Positions 43,500 to 53,480 of a stretch of DNA of 64,000 bases are shown here, piece by piece. The translations under genes were made by a program, and so were the position numbers. The DNA comes from GAS368 sp965227745 (GTDB lineage Bacteria; Verrucomicrobiota; Verrucomicrobiia; Opitutales; Opitutaceae), in assembly GCA_965227745.1 (NCBI GenBank), contig OZ245769.1, forward strand, positions 4,650,001 through 4,714,000. Reading direction: 5' to 3'. How positions within the stretch are numbered: position 1 is the stretch's first letter; every line of letters starts with the position of its first letter. A model generated the notes under the pieces. The model did not search any database and was not told where the DNA came from. It was given only the letters and a program-made list of their open reading frames with translations.

Positions 43500-44303
43500 A
43501 AGGGTAGGGCGCGTTATCCCCAACGCGCCGCTCGCAATGTCGTAACCGCTGAGGCGGCGGGTTAAGGATAATCCGCCCTACCAGTCGCCTTCGCCGCGAG
43601 CGCCAGCGAGTGGATTGACGAGATTCACAGCCACGCCCGCCAGGTAGGCCGCCAGCTTGCTGGCGCTCACCCGACGTAGGGCATGTCTGATGCCCAAGTC
43701 CCCTAGCGTTAAGACCGAAGGACAAGGCTCATGGGGTAGGGCTCGACCACCGGGCGAGCCGTGGCCCGCCTGCGCTTCCCGCAGGTGAAAATCCCGACCG
43801 TCCGCTCGGAGCTCGGGCCCCTGCTTGTCATTCTCAGCGCAGCGAAGAATCCAATTGGATTCACTACCCCCTTCGCCTCAGCCCCTGAAGGCCCCTGCAA
43901 TCCGTCTCTCTGTGGTTCTATCCTCAGTCTCCTCGGCTAACTCCTTCGCCAATCCCCGTCCAAGAATTCCGGATACAGCGTTCGCCTGCCGCGCACCTCC
44001 CCCGTACTGCCTTACTCCTCTGTGCGCTCCGTGCAGCCTCCGTGCCCTCTGTGACACAAGGCCTTTTTTTATTCTCCCTCCCTCTGTTCTCTGTGCCTCC
44101 GTGTCTCTGTGGTTCCATCCTGAGTCTCCTCCACTAACTCCTCCGCCAACCCCCCGTCCAAGAACTCCGGATACAGCGTCCGCCTACCGCGTCACGCCCC
44201 CGCCCCGCCTCATCCTCCGTGCGCTCCGTGCCTCCTCTGTGCTCTCTATGACCCATGCCTTTCCCGTCCGCGTCACCACCCTGCGCGGCTGCCCCTCCGT
44301 CCC
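43500..44303. repeat. Long repeat-filled intergenic region (804 bp)
   Basis: No gene is supported. It holds an imperfect inverted repeat at 43503-43582 (GGTAGGGCGCGTTATCCCC left; GGATAATCCGCCCTACC right), a CCGCGAGCGCCAGCGAGTGG copy at 43591-43617, and a tandem duplication of a roughly 190-bp unit (about 43907-44103 and 44104-44265), each starting with CTCTGTGGTTC and including CAAGAA(T/C)TCCGGATACAGCG. A frame at 43825-44430 arises only from repeats and overlaps AsnRS. Confidence 0.7.
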
Positions 44304-45692
<1,389 letters not shown>

Positions 45693-46396
45693 GGAGGTTT
45701 TTGTGTAACGTGCAACGAAGCGCGCCCCCGCCCCGGAGGCAAATCAGGAATCCGGGGTAGCGCCGGTCTCCGACCGGCGCCTCAGGACACCCCCCGCCTC
45801 TTCCGCCCTAAATCTCCCCACCCACTCCCGCCGGCCTTAAGGTGGACGGCGACCTCCGGGCGCCGTCGGGAGGTCGAACCCGAAAATCAAAACGGCATCC
45901 GCCCCTGCTGAATCTGCCGCCCAGAAAATCCCTCCGAGATCGCCCTGAACGCCGAGCCGAAACCTTCCAGCCCTCGCTCGCCCCCTCAAGCACATCGCGC
46001 CGTTTCGCCGCTTCCTCTTACCAGCCCTCCCTCCCGCTCCTCCCGCCCCCCAGCCACGCCACCCCCCGCCGCCCTTCTCAAAATAATCTGAATATTCGCC
46101 CCGCTCCCATCGTCAAAAACGCATCACCACCTCCTACCTCACCACCGGCACCATCCCTCCGCCGCATCATTCCCTCCCGCCGTCCCCTTTCCAACCGCCA
46201 CCTCCATTCCCACCACCCGCTCCCCGAATGTTCCCCAACATTTCGCACGATCAATCGTCCTCCCGCTGAAACCCACCCCCGCAACCCCCGTCTATTGCCG
46301 CCAGCCGGGTCCCATCCCAACCCCGCCCCCATCTCAACCCCGGCTCCATCCGAATTCCCGTCGGCTCTCCTCCGCTTCTCGTCTCCATTCCCTTCT
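45693..46396. other. Intergenic region, Pro/Arg-coding-like but no gene (704 bp)
   Basis: Contains a hairpin GGTAGCGCCGGTCTCCGACC followed by GGCGCC at about 45755-45780, and a GGTGGACGGCGACCTCCGGG repeat copy at 45840-45872 with a partial inverse near 45930-45953. The remainder (46000-46390) is a C-rich, pyrimidine-biased stretch with few G; an open frame exists there but encodes low-complexity Pro/Ser/His sequence, so it is not called a gene. Confidence 0.5.
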
Positions 46397-47212
46397 ATGA
46401 ACCCATCCGTTTCTCCCCGCCATCGGCCTAGGTTCGATTCCCGTCTCGCCCTTCGCCTCGCCGGCCTGGGCCTCGCCCTCGGCCTGCTGCCGGGCTGCGT
46501 CGTCGAGGAAGTCCATCGCCCCCGCCCGGTCATCGTCCACCAAGCTCCGCCCCCGCCGCCGCCCACCGAAGTCGTGGTGGTGCAAACCCCGCCGCCTCCG
46601 CCGCGCCCGCCGGAAGTGATCGTGATCCGCCAAGCCCCGCCGCCGCCGCGCGTCGAGGTCGTCGTCGAGCGCGATCGCCCTTCGCCGCGCCACGTGTGGG
46701 TCGCCGGCTACTGGGTCTGGCGCGGTGGCCGCCACGATTGGGTGCCCGGCCACTGGGAAATGCCCCCGCGCGAAAACGCCGTCTGGGTCGCCCCGCGCTG
46801 GGAGAACCACAATGGCAGCTTCACCTTTGTCGCCGGTGTCTGGCAGGAGGGACCCCGCGGAGATCGGGGAGATCGCGGCGACCGTGGAGATCGCCGCTCC
46901 GAGGTCCGCGTCGTCACGCCGCCCCCAGTCGTTACCACTCCGCCGCCGCCCCCGCCGCGCCATGGCGAAGTCGTCTATGTGAAGGAATGGCGTGAGCCCC
47001 CGCCCCCGCTGCGCAAGGAAGTGATCGTGGAGCGCGAACGCCCCTCGCCCCGTCACACGTGGATCGCCGGCTACTGGCGCCACGATGGCCGCGCCTACGT
47101 CTGGATTCCCGGCCACTGGGATCTCCCGCCGCGCGGCAAGAGCACCTGGGTCGCCCCCCGCTGGGAAGCCCGCGGCGGCATCCACGTCTTCATCGAGGGC
47201 GTGTGGAAGTAA
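46397..47212 (+). CDS. YXWGXW repeat lipoprotein
   Basis: A 271-residue predicted lipoprotein: after a basic start, LRLAGLGLALGLLPGC gives a lipobox ending at Cys about residue 35. A proline-rich spacer (PPPPPPTEVVVVQTPPPPP region) follows. Two WXXGXW-type units come next: HVWVAGYWVWRGGRHDWVPG with HWEMPPRENAVWVAPRW, and HTWIAGYWRHDGRAYVWIPG with HWDLPPRGKSTWVAPRW. Between them is a GDRGDRGDRGDR-like run. The ATG at 46397 is chosen because the longer open frame upstream is low-complexity. Outer-membrane anchoring contrasts with the secreted relative at 38365; a shared surface role is inferred, with function unknown. Confidence 0.88.
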   Translation: MNPSVSPRHRPRFDSRLALRLAGLGLALGLLPGCVVEEVHRPRPVIVHQAPPPPPPTEVVVVQTPPPPPRPPEVIVIRQAPPPPRVEVVVERDRPSPRHVWVAGYWVWRGGRHDWVPGHWEMPPRENAVWVAPRWENHNGSFTFVAGVWQEGPRGDRGDRGDRGDRRSEVRVVTPPPVVTTPPPPPPRHGEVVYVKEWREPPPPLRKEVIVERERPSPRHTWIAGYWRHDGRAYVWIPGHWDLPPRGKSTWVAPRWEARGGIHVFIEGVWK

Positions 47213-47477
47213 TGTGTCACCCGTCGAATGGCGGGAGTAGCGCCAGCTCCGCACTGTGGGAGGGGCTTTACGCCCCGACTTCCGCCGCCGACTCGAAGGA
47301 CCAATTTCCCACGTCCCAGAACCAATAAAATTCCAGCCGGAAATCCCCTCATCGAGATTTCCTCCTTTCGCTCCACTTGAATATTATCTGGACCATGGAA
47401 TTTGGTCCTCGGTCCTTCCCGGCTGCACCCACCTCTGCCCTTGCGCGCCTCCGTCGCGCCCCCAAGCTCGCGCCCAC
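47213..47477. repeat. Repeat arms between the YXWGXW and YhbY genes
   Basis: Bases 47253-47280 (ACTGTGGGAGGGGCTTTACG...) equal one arm of the perfect inverted repeat at 4001-4075. From about 47297 (AAGGACCAATTTCCC) to 47420 (GGAATTTGGTCCTCGGTCC) are paired arms of the AAGGACCAAG family. Confidence 0.7.
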
Positions 47478-47804
47478 ATGTACGAATTCCCTCTCACCGG
47501 CGCGCAGAAGTCCTTTCTCCGTGGCCTCGGCCAACAGCTCGAAGCCACCCTCAAGGTGGGCAAGGGCGGGCTCACGCCGGCCTTTCTCACGGAGCTGCAA
47601 AAGCTGTTGCGCGCGCATGAGCTGGTGAAGCTCCGCTTCGTCGGCGCGGAGCGCGATGAGCGCGAGGCCCTCTGCACGCAGATCGCCGACGAGGGCCGCT
47701 GCGTGTGCGTTGGCGCGGTCGGCCGCACGGCCTTGTTCTACCGCCAAAACCCCGAGCCCACCGAGCGCCACATCGCGCTGCCGTCGGCCGTCGCAAGTAA
47801 GTAA
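47478..47804 (+). CDS. yhbY: YhbY-family CRM-domain RNA-binding protein
   Basis: A 108-residue protein with the CRM/YhbY fold: LTGAQKSFLRGLGQQLEATLKVGKGGLTPAFLTEL carries the GxxG-type loop (VGKGGL near residue 30) used for RNA contact, followed by LLRAHELVKLRF and VGAVGRTALFYRQNP. Bacterial YhbY associates with pre-50S ribosomal particles. The ATG at 47478 gives the typical length; the longer open frame runs back through repeat DNA. It is followed 57 bases later by a histidine-kinase gene on the same strand, so they may share a transcript, though no functional link is known. Confidence 0.92.
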   Translation: MYEFPLTGAQKSFLRGLGQQLEATLKVGKGGLTPAFLTELQKLLRAHELVKLRFVGAERDEREALCTQIADEGRCVCVGAVGRTALFYRQNPEPTERHIALPSAVASK

Positions 47805-47861
47805 CTCCCGCGTCGAGTCGGCTTGCGCCCACCCGAACCGCGTGGCTACGTTGGGTTTAGG

Positions 47862-49568
47862 GTGAAGCCTGCTCTTCCGTTCCACCGGTGGTTGCTCGCG
47901 TTCGCGACGCTCTTAATCGTCGCGGGGACGTGTCATCTGCACGGCGCGGACGCGCGAAAAGATCCCTACGTGCCCACCGCCGTGGAGCGCGAGTGGCTCG
48001 GCGCGCATCCCAAGATTCGCGTGGGCTTCGATCCCGCCTGGCCGCCCTTTACGTCCGTCGATCCGCAACGCGGGCCGGAGGGGATCGATGTCGATGTGCT
48101 CACCCTGCTCGGTCGCGAGCTGGGGGTGACGTTTGAATTTGTCCCCCACAAAAACTGGACCGCCGCCTACGAGGCGGCCCAGCGCGGCGAGGTCGACCTG
48201 CTCGTGGGCACCGCCGCGACCCCGCAGCGAAAGAAGGAATTCGTTTTCACCGATCCGTACCTGTCGTTTCCCGTCGTCATCGTCACGCGCAACGACGAAC
48301 CCATCCTCTGGTCCGTCCTCGACTTGGCCGGCCGAAAGATCGTCGGCGTCAAAGACTACGTGACCACGCTGGAGATCGCGCGCACTTACCCCACGCTCAC
48401 CTTTATCCCGGCGGACAGCATGGATGCGGCGTTCAAAGCCGTCTCGCGGGGCGATGCCGACGCCGTGATCACGAATCTGCCCAATGCCAGCTTCATCACC
48501 AAGACCCGCGGCCTCACCAATCTGAAGATCGCCGGCGTGATGCCCGAGCGCTTTAGCACCCGCTACGCCGTGCGCCGCGATTGGCCGGAGCTGGCCGCCA
48601 TCCTCGACCATGCCGTCGCGGATTTTTCCGAGTCGGATCGCCAGGCCCTCGTCCACCCGTGGATTCGCGTCGATTACGCCCAGGTCATCCGGTGGGACCT
48701 CGTCTGGAAAGTCGCCATCGTCACCCTCCTCGTGCTCGGCAGCCTGCTCGGCGCCATGCTCTACCACACCCGCTGTCTCCAGCGCGAACTGCGCGAGCGC
48801 ATCCGCCTCCAGCGGGAAATCGAGGAGGCGCATAATCAGCTCGTGCGCCTCAACGAGGAAAAGAGCGAACTCCTGCAAGTCGCGGCGCACGATCTGCGCG
48901 GCCCGCTGACGGGCATGCAGCTCGCGATCGACTCCAGCCTGCGCCTCAAGGCCGTGCCCTTCCCCGAGGCCCTAGGCATGGTGGAAAAGCAGGTGAAGCA
49001 GATGACCGCCCTACTCAACGACGTCCTCGACGTCGAGGCCCTCGAGAGCGGCCGGCGGACGCTGGCCCCCGAGATCCTCGATCCCCTCGAGTACACCCGC
49101 GCCTCGCTCGCGCGCCTCGCGCCCATCGCGCTCAACAAATCCATCGCGCTCCGCCTGGAGTGCGAGACGGTGGTCCCCCAGGTGAAAGCCGACAAAGTCG
49201 CCCTCGCCCAAATCGCCGACAACCTCCTCTCCAACGCCATCAAGTTTTCTCCGCCCGGCAGCACGATCACCCTCACGCTGAAAGTGTGGAATGAATTCGT
49301 CCGCCTCGAGGTGCGCGACCAGGGCCCGGGCGTGCCCGCCGATGAGACGGAAAAGATTTTTGCCAAGTACGCCCGCGGCAGCGCCCGCCCCACCGGCGGC
49401 GAAAAGTCCACCGGCCTCGGCCTCTCCATCGTCCGCCAGCTCGCCGGCGCCATGAACGGCCGCGTCTGGTGCGAAGGCGCCCGCGCCGACGGCACCGGCG
49501 CCGTATTCGTTTTCGTGATACCCGCCTGCGGCGAATGGGCCCCCACGCCCGCCTTGGCGGCGAATTGA
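47862..49568 (+). CDS. Histidine kinase with periplasmic SBP_bac_3 sensor domain
   Basis: A 568-residue sensor kinase. After a signal/membrane segment (WLLAFATLLIVAGTC), residues about 37-265 form a bacterial solute-binding protein family 3 domain (IRVGFDPAWPPFTSVD, GIDVDVLTLLGRELG, GEVDLLVGTAATPQRKKEFVFTDPY). A second membrane helix lies near 283-303, then a coiled coil and the kinase core: H343 in VAAHDLRGPLTG, the N box ADNLLSNAIKFSPPG, and G boxes DQGPGVP and STGLGLSIVRQLAG. A periplasmic amino-acid-like ligand is likely sensed. No response-regulator gene is adjacent, so it is an orphan here. GTG at 47862 is preferred to TTG at 47823, which would add an unlikely leader. Confidence 0.9.
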   Translation: MKPALPFHRWLLAFATLLIVAGTCHLHGADARKDPYVPTAVEREWLGAHPKIRVGFDPAWPPFTSVDPQRGPEGIDVDVLTLLGRELGVTFEFVPHKNWTAAYEAAQRGEVDLLVGTAATPQRKKEFVFTDPYLSFPVVIVTRNDEPILWSVLDLAGRKIVGVKDYVTTLEIARTYPTLTFIPADSMDAAFKAVSRGDADAVITNLPNASFITKTRGLTNLKIAGVMPERFSTRYAVRRDWPELAAILDHAVADFSESDRQALVHPWIRVDYAQVIRWDLVWKVAIVTLLVLGSLLGAMLYHTRCLQRELRERIRLQREIEEAHNQLVRLNEEKSELLQVAAHDLRGPLTGMQLAIDSSLRLKAVPFPEALGMVEKQVKQMTALLNDVLDVEALESGRRTLAPEILDPLEYTRASLARLAPIALNKSIALRLECETVVPQVKADKVALAQIADNLLSNAIKFSPPGSTITLTLKVWNEFVRLEVRDQGPGVPADETEKIFAKYARGSARPTGGEKSTGLGLSIVRQLAGAMNGRVWCEGARADGTGAVFVFVIPACGEWAPTPALAAN

Positions 49569-49613
49569 GCCGGCGCTACCCCTGACCTCGCGCAGCGCCT
49601 CTGCGCCGCGCGC

Positions 49614-51485
49614 TCACTTCGCCATATCCGTCACACCCTTCTCCCCAAACGTCGCCCGGATGTACGCCAGCACCGCCTTGCGCTGCGTCGCCGAGGCGAT
49701 CGCGCCAAACGCCGGCATGCCCTTCACGTCGATGCCATCGGTGATCGATTTCAGCAGCTCCGCATCCGTCTTCGCCAGCCGCGTCTTGTCGTCGCGGAAA
49801 TTCGCCGCGCCGCCCGGGATGCCCCGCCCATCCGGCTGGTGACACGGCACGCAATACAGCCGGTAAACTTTTTCGCCCGCCGCGATCAGCGCCTCGCGCG
49901 ACACCGGCGCGCTGCCCGCCGCTTCCTTCGCGCCCGTGGGATTCTCGCTGGGGCGCGGCAGCCGCGTGGTATCGCCGATGGCGCGCTCGCCGTTGAGCAG
50001 GCGGTTGGCCGTGTAGTAGGCGAGGGGATTGGCCAGCGGCTCATTGGTCCGCGTGCGCAGCCCCGCTGTCGAGAGCTCGTACACAAAGCCCGGCTTCATC
50101 CCATCGACCACGAGTTCGACCGCCATGCCCTCGTCGAGCGGGCGCACTTCGCGCACCACGACGCGCTCCTCATCGATCCACGGCGAACCATACTTCGCCT
50201 GATAATAATAGCGGAAACGATTCAGCTCGAAGTTCGCCGGCTGCAGTGACGCCGCGCTCATCGCCTTCGTAAAGGTCACGCGAAACCCGTGCTCCGTCAG
50301 CTTCACGTCGCGCATCTCCGGCGCGATCTTCCCATCCCACACGATGCGTTGGATGCCATCCGCGCCCGCGCCCCAGCCCGCCGTCGCGCCGATGTATAAA
50401 CTGCCATCCGTCGCGAACACCGCGCGCGTGGCCCCGGCGATTAACTTTTCGCCGGTCACATACGGCGCGTTTTCATTGCGCCCGAGAAACGGAAACGCCA
50501 CGCCCTGCCACACGCCTGCGACCTTCTCCATCGAGGAGCGCGTCATGATGCGCGAGTAGTCGCCCGTGAACACCTGCCCGCCGTACGGCCCGAATTTCCC
50601 CGCCGTGAGATCCCACACCGGCTCGCCGCTCGAGATGCCCATCGGCCCGTGCGGAAACACCACCGCCGGCCCCTTGTAGCGCTGCCACGCTTTTTCCGTG
50701 GTAAAGCCCTTGGCATCGAAACCCGCTTCCCACTTCAAGCCCGCGACATGCCCGTGAAAATCGCCCGGCGCGATGTGCAGGAGCCCGCACGCGGGTTTGT
50801 ATTCACCCTGGTTGTCCGTAACGAACATCTCGCCGTCCGGGCTCAGCCCGACGCCATTCGCCTGCCGCAGACCCGTCGCGATCGGCGTCATCTGCCCATC
50901 CGGCGCGATCTTGATCGCCCAGCCGCGGTACGGCACATCCGCGATGTGCCCCGCGGGCTCGAGGAGCTGCTGCGTGTTGAGCGTCCCGCGCACCTCCGCC
51001 TGGCTGAGCGTGAGCTTGTCGCCGAGCGAGGTCAGCCCCACCACGCCGTAGAAATTCCCCGTCGCATCGCGGCGCAGGCCAAAGAAAAACTCGTGGTAAT
51101 TGTTCGAGATGCCCCACTGCCCGCCGAGCGCGTCAAAGGTCTCCGCCTTGCCGTCGCCATCCATGTCGGAAATCTTCAACAGCTCCGGCCGGTGCGCGAC
51201 GTACACCACGCGGTCCGACTCCACGACGAGGCCGATGGGCTCGTTCAGCCCGCGCGCGAAGCAGCGCCAAGCGCCCTTCGTGTCACGCATCCACACTTCG
51301 CCATAGCGCGTGGTGACGACGAGCGTGCCCGTCGGCGAAAATCCGATGGCGATAATACCGCCGCGCATCTCCGCGGGCCGCTCGATAGTTTCAATGCGGT
51401 AGCCCGCGTGCGCCACCGGCGCAAAACTCACAGCGGCGAGAGCAAGGGCCGCGAGGCCGAGGCGAGTGCGAAGAGCGGAAATCAT
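49614..51485 (-). CDS. Secreted sugar-dehydrogenase-like protein with C-terminal cytochrome c domain (PVC type)
   Basis: A 623-residue exported protein with a signal peptide (LGLAALALAAVSFAPVAHA). Residues about 28-480 resemble a glucose/sorbosone-dehydrogenase-like propeller (IAIGFSPTGTLVVTTRYGEVW, GLNEPIGLVVESDRV, GLRQANGVGLSPDGEMFVTDNQGE in segments). The last 90 residues hold a c-type haem site YCVPCHQPDG with MPAFGAI supplying a likely Met ligand. The design matches periplasmic sugar oxidation with electron transfer to the respiratory chain. Its ATG overlaps by four bases the stop of the preceding gene (51482-52081), so the two form an operon. It belongs to the same functional theme as the haem protein at 16000. 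Confidence 0.9.
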   Translation of the reverse strand: MISALRTRLGLAALALAAVSFAPVAHAGYRIETIERPAEMRGGIIAIGFSPTGTLVVTTRYGEVWMRDTKGAWRCFARGLNEPIGLVVESDRVVYVAHRPELLKISDMDGDGKAETFDALGGQWGISNNYHEFFFGLRRDATGNFYGVVGLTSLGDKLTLSQAEVRGTLNTQQLLEPAGHIADVPYRGWAIKIAPDGQMTPIATGLRQANGVGLSPDGEMFVTDNQGEYKPACGLLHIAPGDFHGHVAGLKWEAGFDAKGFTTEKAWQRYKGPAVVFPHGPMGISSGEPVWDLTAGKFGPYGGQVFTGDYSRIMTRSSMEKVAGVWQGVAFPFLGRNENAPYVTGEKLIAGATRAVFATDGSLYIGATAGWGAGADGIQRIVWDGKIAPEMRDVKLTEHGFRVTFTKAMSAASLQPANFELNRFRYYYQAKYGSPWIDEERVVVREVRPLDEGMAVELVVDGMKPGFVYELSTAGLRTRTNEPLANPLAYYTANRLLNGERAIGDTTRLPRPSENPTGAKEAAGSAPVSREALIAAGEKVYRLYCVPCHQPDGRGIPGGAANFRDDKTRLAKTDAELLKSITDGIDVKGMPAFGAIASATQRKAVLAYIRATFGEKGVTDMAK

Positions 51486-52081
51486 GGCGCGATTTTAGCG
51501 AAAGGAACGTCAAGAGTGAGAACGCCCGCGGCGTCCTTGGTGAGCGTCGTGGCCGGCCGGCCCTCGACCACATAAGACCACACGGCATCGCCGCCTACGC
51601 GGTCGAAGTGAAACCGCCGCACGAGCCCATTGCCCGCCGGCTTGGCGCGAATCTCCTCCGTCACCGGCACGCCATCGACGGTGTAGCGCAGCTCGACGGC
51701 GGCGTTGCGCAGCGTGTAGCCCTTGAATTCCACGACCGGCGCGCGTGTCGCATCCCCGCGCCGCAGCGGCGACATCCCCGTCTCACGGTAAACGACCGCG
51801 CCCGTCAGCGTCGCCGGCTTCACGAGCTTGTTCACCGGCCGCACATTCGTGAGATCGATGAAGCCCCCGGTCCACGCATAGCTGAGCCCGCCACGCGTCG
51901 GATCGTAGCAAAAGCTGATCCCGCCCGGCAGCCCAAACGCAAAGCTGCTCGCATGCGCCTCCGGCAAAATCGTGCGCTCCACCAGCACCTCGCCGAGCGC
52001 GAGCGGCGGCTGCGCCACGAGGGAAAGAGGAGAGGCGGAGACGAGGAGACCGAGAGACGCGGAAAGGCAGAGTCGTTTCAT
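51482..52081 (-). CDS. Secreted protein of unknown function, translationally coupled to the PVC cytochrome
   Basis: A 199-residue protein with a signal peptide (MKRLCLSASLGLLVSASPLSLVAQ). The mature part is beta-rich, with segments FGLPGGISFCYDPTRGGLSYAW, FIDLTNVRPVNKLV and GDAVWSYVVEGRP. One Cys lies in FCYD; no haem motif is visible. I do not recognise a named family. Its stop overlaps the downstream start by four bases (minus strand, 51482-51485), so expression is tied to the cytochrome c protein. A subunit or substrate-binding partner of that oxidoreductase is an inference. The start at 52081 is taken from the signal peptide; upstream open frame reads into repeat copies. Confidence 0.75.
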   Translation of the reverse strand: MKRLCLSASLGLLVSASPLSLVAQPPLALGEVLVERTILPEAHASSFAFGLPGGISFCYDPTRGGLSYAWTGGFIDLTNVRPVNKLVKPATLTGAVVYRETGMSPLRRGDATRAPVVEFKGYTLRNAAVELRYTVDGVPVTEEIRAKPAGNGLVRRFHFDRVGGDAVWSYVVEGRPATTLTKDAAGVLTLDVPFAKIAP

Positions 52082-52090
52082 CGAAAAGTT

Positions 52091-52180
52091 AGTAGCCGCG
52101 AGCGTGAGCGAGTGGATCAGTGAGAGAGTAGGGTGAGTGCGATACGTTCCGGTAGCCGCGAGCGCCAGCGAGTGGATCAG
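52091..52180. repeat. Two tandem copies of the GTAGCCGCGAGC..AGCGAGTGGATCAG repeat
   Basis: Copies at 52091-52119 and 52151-52180 differ mainly at GTGAGCG versus GCCAGCG. They lie between the unknown secreted-protein gene and the VCBS gene; single copies occur at 40800 and 43591. Confidence 0.7.
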
Positions 52181-52211
52181 GACGTCCGACCACCCCTCAG
52201 ACGCTCCAGCG

Positions 52212-53480
52212 CTACTTCCGTTTCGTGATAAAAACAAAGGTCCCGAGTTTCGACGCCGTGAGCACATCCGGTATGCCATCGCCGTTCACATCCACCGCCT
52301 CCACCTGCGTCCCGAGGCCGGAGGCATCGTCGATGAGCTGCGGCACGAAGCGCGCACCGCCCGGGGCGGCCTGGTCGCGGCGCAGCAGGAAAGCGTAGTT
52401 GACCGGCGTCGCCCCCGGCTCGAAATCACCCGTCGGCCCGTGCGCCCAGCGGCGCTTGCCCGTGATCACATCCGGCAGCCCGTCGCCATCGAGATCGGCC
52501 AGCGTGAGCGCGTGCGGCTGGGAAAACGCCACGCCAAATTCCTTCTCCTCCTCCCGCTTCCCCATCATGCGATGCTCGATAAAGGTCGGCTCGCCGTCCG
52601 CGCCCTTCTTCTGCTCGAACCACGAGAGGCCGAAGCCGTGCGCGTTCATCGCGGTCACGACGTCATTGAGCCCGTCGCCATTGACGTCGTACACGAGGAT
52701 CTGGGCGCCGCCCCGGTCCTTGCTGAAGACAAACGGGTGCTTCTTCCACAGCGTGCCCGCCGGCGCGCCCTTGGGCGGCTGCTCCCACCAGCCCTCGTTG
52801 AGCACGAGGTCCGCGCGGCCATCGCCATTGATGTCTCCGATGCCCTCGCCGTGATAGTAGTGGTTGAAATCGCCCTTCTCCGTGATCGGCACAAATTTCC
52901 ACGGCTCGTTCGGCTTGCTCCAGTCCGGCGCGTACCAGCCCCACTGCTTGATCTTCTCCTTGTCGCTCTCGCCCGAGATCGAGACCAGCTCCGGTTTCCC
53001 ATCGCCATCGACATCGGTAAAGAGCGGCGACTCCCCAAAGACCCGCTTGCTCACGAAATGCTTTTTCCACCGCGCCTCCGGCTTGCTCGCCTCCGCCGCG
53101 CCCGGGTTCTCGTACCAGTACGCCTCGTGAAACAACACGCGCCCCAGCACGAGGATGTCCGGCCTCCCGTCGCCATTGAAATCCGCGATGAAGGAAAACA
53201 TCGAGTCCGTCGGATTCTTCTCCAGCTCCTGCGGCAGCGCCTCCTTGAAAGTCCGCGCCACCTTGAAGTCCGGCCCCGCATACCAATACGGCCCCGACAC
53301 CACATCCATCTTCCCATCGCCATTGATATCCGCCGCATTCACGCCATCCGCCCAATACGTACTCGTGAGCGTGTGCTTTTCAAACGAGACCGTCTTCGGC
53401 GCCGCCGCAGCCGTCGCGGCCAGCGGCCAAGCCAAACTCGCTAGGAAGGTAAAGGGAACAGCAGGGCGAAGGGTAATCAT
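52212..53480 (-). CDS. Secreted FG-GAP/VCBS-like repeat protein
   Basis: A 422-residue exported protein. The start at 53480 gives a signal peptide (ITLRPAVPFTFLASLAWPLAATAAAA); an in-frame ATG at 53501 would add seven residues. The mature chain holds seven Ca-binding-type D-x-N/D-x-D-G-x-x-D loops (ADINGDGKMDVV, ADFNGDGRPDIL, TDVDGDGKPELV, GDINGDGRADLV, YDVNGDGLNDVV, ADLDGDGLPDVI and VDVNGDGIPDVL), the pattern of a beta-propeller of the FG-GAP/VCBS kind. The ligand or role is unknown; proteins of this type are very common in Planctomycetes and Verrucomicrobia near sugar-oxidation genes. It is on the same strand as, and 130 bases before, the coupled pair at 49614-52081. Confidence 0.9.
   Translation of the reverse strand: MITLRPAVPFTFLASLAWPLAATAAAAPKTVSFEKHTLTSTYWADGVNAADINGDGKMDVVSGPYWYAGPDFKVARTFKEALPQELEKNPTDSMFSFIADFNGDGRPDILVLGRVLFHEAYWYENPGAAEASKPEARWKKHFVSKRVFGESPLFTDVDGDGKPELVSISGESDKEKIKQWGWYAPDWSKPNEPWKFVPITEKGDFNHYYHGEGIGDINGDGRADLVLNEGWWEQPPKGAPAGTLWKKHPFVFSKDRGGAQILVYDVNGDGLNDVVTAMNAHGFGLSWFEQKKGADGEPTFIEHRMMGKREEEKEFGVAFSQPHALTLADLDGDGLPDVITGKRRWAHGPTGDFEPGATPVNYAFLLRRDQAAPGGARFVPQLIDDASGLGTQVEAVDVNGDGIPDVLTASKLGTFVFITKRK

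Noticed and set aside
45842..46396. Upstream extension of the YXWGXW lipoprotein frame
   Set aside because: The residues are low-complexity Pro/Ser/His/Arg from a C-rich tract and a repeat, and the lipoprotein signal starts at 46397.
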